Part shown: piece by piece, positions 63,764 to 64,000 of the stretch
Layout of the letters: each line of letters starts with the position of its first letter
How positions within the stretch are numbered: the stretch's first letter is position 1
DNA from: Stictocephala bisonia
Lineage: Eukaryota > Arthropoda > Insecta > Hemiptera > Membracidae
Length of the DNA: 64,000 nucleotides
NCBI GenBank assembly: GCA_035578905.1
Contig: JAQJVL010000103.1
Location: 2,269,717 to 2,333,716 of the forward strand
Direction of reading: 5' to 3'
Translations under genes and position numbers: made by a program
The notes under the pieces: model-generated
Database searches by the model: none
Seen by the model: only the letters and a program-made list of their open reading frames with translations
What the model was told of the DNA's origin: nothing

Positions 63764-63816
63764 TTTGACGCAGAAGTCTTAAATTTTGACGGCAATATCG
63801 GCATCTTTTCCCTACT

Positions 63817-63822
63817 AGTGTC
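63817..63822 (+). repeat. Target-site duplication, right copy (AGTGTC)
   Basis: Identical to 43376-43381. The base after it, C63823, completes the Ser codon opened by the last two bases of the left exon part. Confidence 0.9.
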
Positions 63823-64000
63823 CACCAAAGAAGTCTTGTCTAAGAACGAAACTACTCTGCCAAAGAAAACTACTTTCCGCGATAAAGTTTGTTTTGCAAT
63901 CGAAAAACGCTCCAAAGAGAGAGATACAATGATCAAGAATCTGCTTGAGAAGGATGAAGAAACAGACGATATAACTTTATTTTTTAAAAGCATTGCAAAA
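63823..64000 (+). pseudogene. MADF-domain protein, exon 3, 3' part with BESS-like motif
   Basis: In the frame carried over from 43381 this reads TKEVLSKNETTLPKKTTFRD, then a charged stretch (IEKRSKERDTMIKNLLEKDE), then ETDDITLFFKSIAK. The last block matches the start of a BESS protein-interaction motif (acidic residues, then a FF.SI core). The open frame continues off the window edge. It lacks its own start and is separated from its 5' part by the palindrome, so it is not expected to be made as part of the MADF protein. Confidence 0.75.

Larger units (their letters stand above)
43382..63816. mobile_element. 20.4 kb palindromic transposable element with two DNA polymerase B genes
   Basis: The whole element is two inverted ~10.2 kb arms (43382-53597 and 53603-63816) joined by a 5-nt loop. 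Ends are AGTAGGGAAAAG...CTTTTCCCTACT. AGTGTC duplications flank it, and removing the element plus one duplication restores the MADF exon frame. Each arm, from outside in, carries a G/C-rich minisatellite, a TTAGG array, ~2 kb without a gene, the polymerase gene pointing outward, its promoter repeats, ~2.8 kb of AT-rich sequence and a central minisatellite. No integrase, ATPase, protease or capsid gene is visible. The arms differ by about ten single-base changes that I noticed plus a net 2-bp offset. The 6-bp duplication and AG/CT termini suggest Maverick/Polinton-type integration. Confidence 0.9.
53603..63816 (-). repeat. Right arm of the 20.4 kb palindrome
   Basis: Reverse complement of 43382-53597 with roughly one difference per kilobase by eye. 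Differences include single-base changes near 56670 and 61350, in the 61.8 and 62.1 kb stretches, three amino-acid changes in the polymerase, and a lost base in one central repeat unit (aaaccacc against ggtaggttt). Confidence 0.95.
40922..64000. mobile_element. PIF/Harbinger-type DNA transposon, left part, with a nested 20.4 kb insertion
   Basis: The left end reads aaggtgcgttgtcactggtg, with CTA/TAA as a possible 3-bp target. It is followed by sub-terminal repeats: acgataatcgt at 40950 and 40978, cagtcgttgg at 40968 and 41098. This pattern, a DDE_4 transposase, and a MADF-type DNA-binding protein starting ~240 bp inside the end are the two-gene layout of PIF/Harbinger elements. The right end must lie beyond the window. 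The two genes overlap in opposite directions, with the transposase exon inside the first MADF intron. The 43382-63816 element interrupts this copy. The alternative is a host MADF gene that captured a Harbinger in its intron. Confidence 0.6.

Noticed and set aside
43382..63816. The palindrome as a pure assembly or fold-back artefact
   Set aside because: A fold-back would give mirrored flanks. Here the flanks are different halves of one exon with a 6-bp duplication and a restored frame. Residual doubt about the inner part remains and needs spanning reads.
43382..63816. A complete Maverick/Polinton
   Set aside because: Only the polymerase gene is recognisable. The duplication size and end bases fit, but the other hallmark genes were not found.
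63301..63993. 230-codon minus-strand frame, Pro/Ser/Leu rich
   Set aside because: It runs through the G-rich minisatellite and continues antisense over the MADF exon. The + strand exon explains the sequence better.

Overview
The window is nuclear DNA of an animal, most likely an insect. It is AT-rich, its genes have GT-AG introns, and it carries insect-type telomere pentamers (TTAGG/CCTAA) inside dispersed repeats. It contains no bacterial gene organisation. No protein-coding gene of ordinary host function can be named; nearly everything recognisable is mobile DNA at different stages of decay.

Region 1-41 kb is a layered repeat landscape. It holds a mariner-like terminal-inverted-repeat element (127-1369), a pair of ~0.8 kb inverted arms around a dead reverse transcriptase (1913-5012), 148-bp tandem repeats (6.45-6.90 kb), a hAT-like element rich in TATCGATA (9.5-10.3 kb), a TTAA-flanked element (15.4-16.4 kb), and two decayed non-LTR retrotransposon 3' ends (16.9-17.5 and 18.3-18.9 kb). 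A 1.26 kb CA microsatellite (19.2-20.5 kb) follows, then palindromic MITEs (22.2, 23.8 and 30.3 kb), three copies of a ~460 bp MITE (25.1, 31.7 and 33.7 kb), Helitron-like ends (6.0, 25.9 and 40.8 kb), and many copies of one ~400 bp dispersed repeat family.

From ~40.92 kb to past the right edge lies a PIF/Harbinger-type DNA transposon. A MADF-domain DNA-binding protein on the + strand has exons at 41165-41336, 42909-43071 and from 43229. A DDE_4 transposase exon (41855-42779, minus strand) lies inside the first MADF intron.

The main discovery is what has jumped into this Harbinger copy. A 20,435 bp element (43382-63816) interrupts MADF exon 3, and it is one near-perfect palindrome: two ~10.2 kb arms joined by a 5-nt loop at 53598-53602. 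A 6-bp target-site duplication (AGTGTC) flanks it, and with one copy of this removed the exon reads through in frame. Each arm carries a G/C-rich minisatellite, a short TTAGG array, one intact 1352-aa protein-primed family-B DNA polymerase gene pointing outward with a TATA box, initiator and repeated promoter region, a long AT-rich non-coding stretch, and a minisatellite next to the centre. I see no integrase, packaging ATPase, protease or capsid gene. The 6-bp duplication and AG...CT ends match Maverick/Polinton-type integration, so the element may be a polymerase-only, snap-back relative of Polintons that is mobilised by an integrase supplied from elsewhere.
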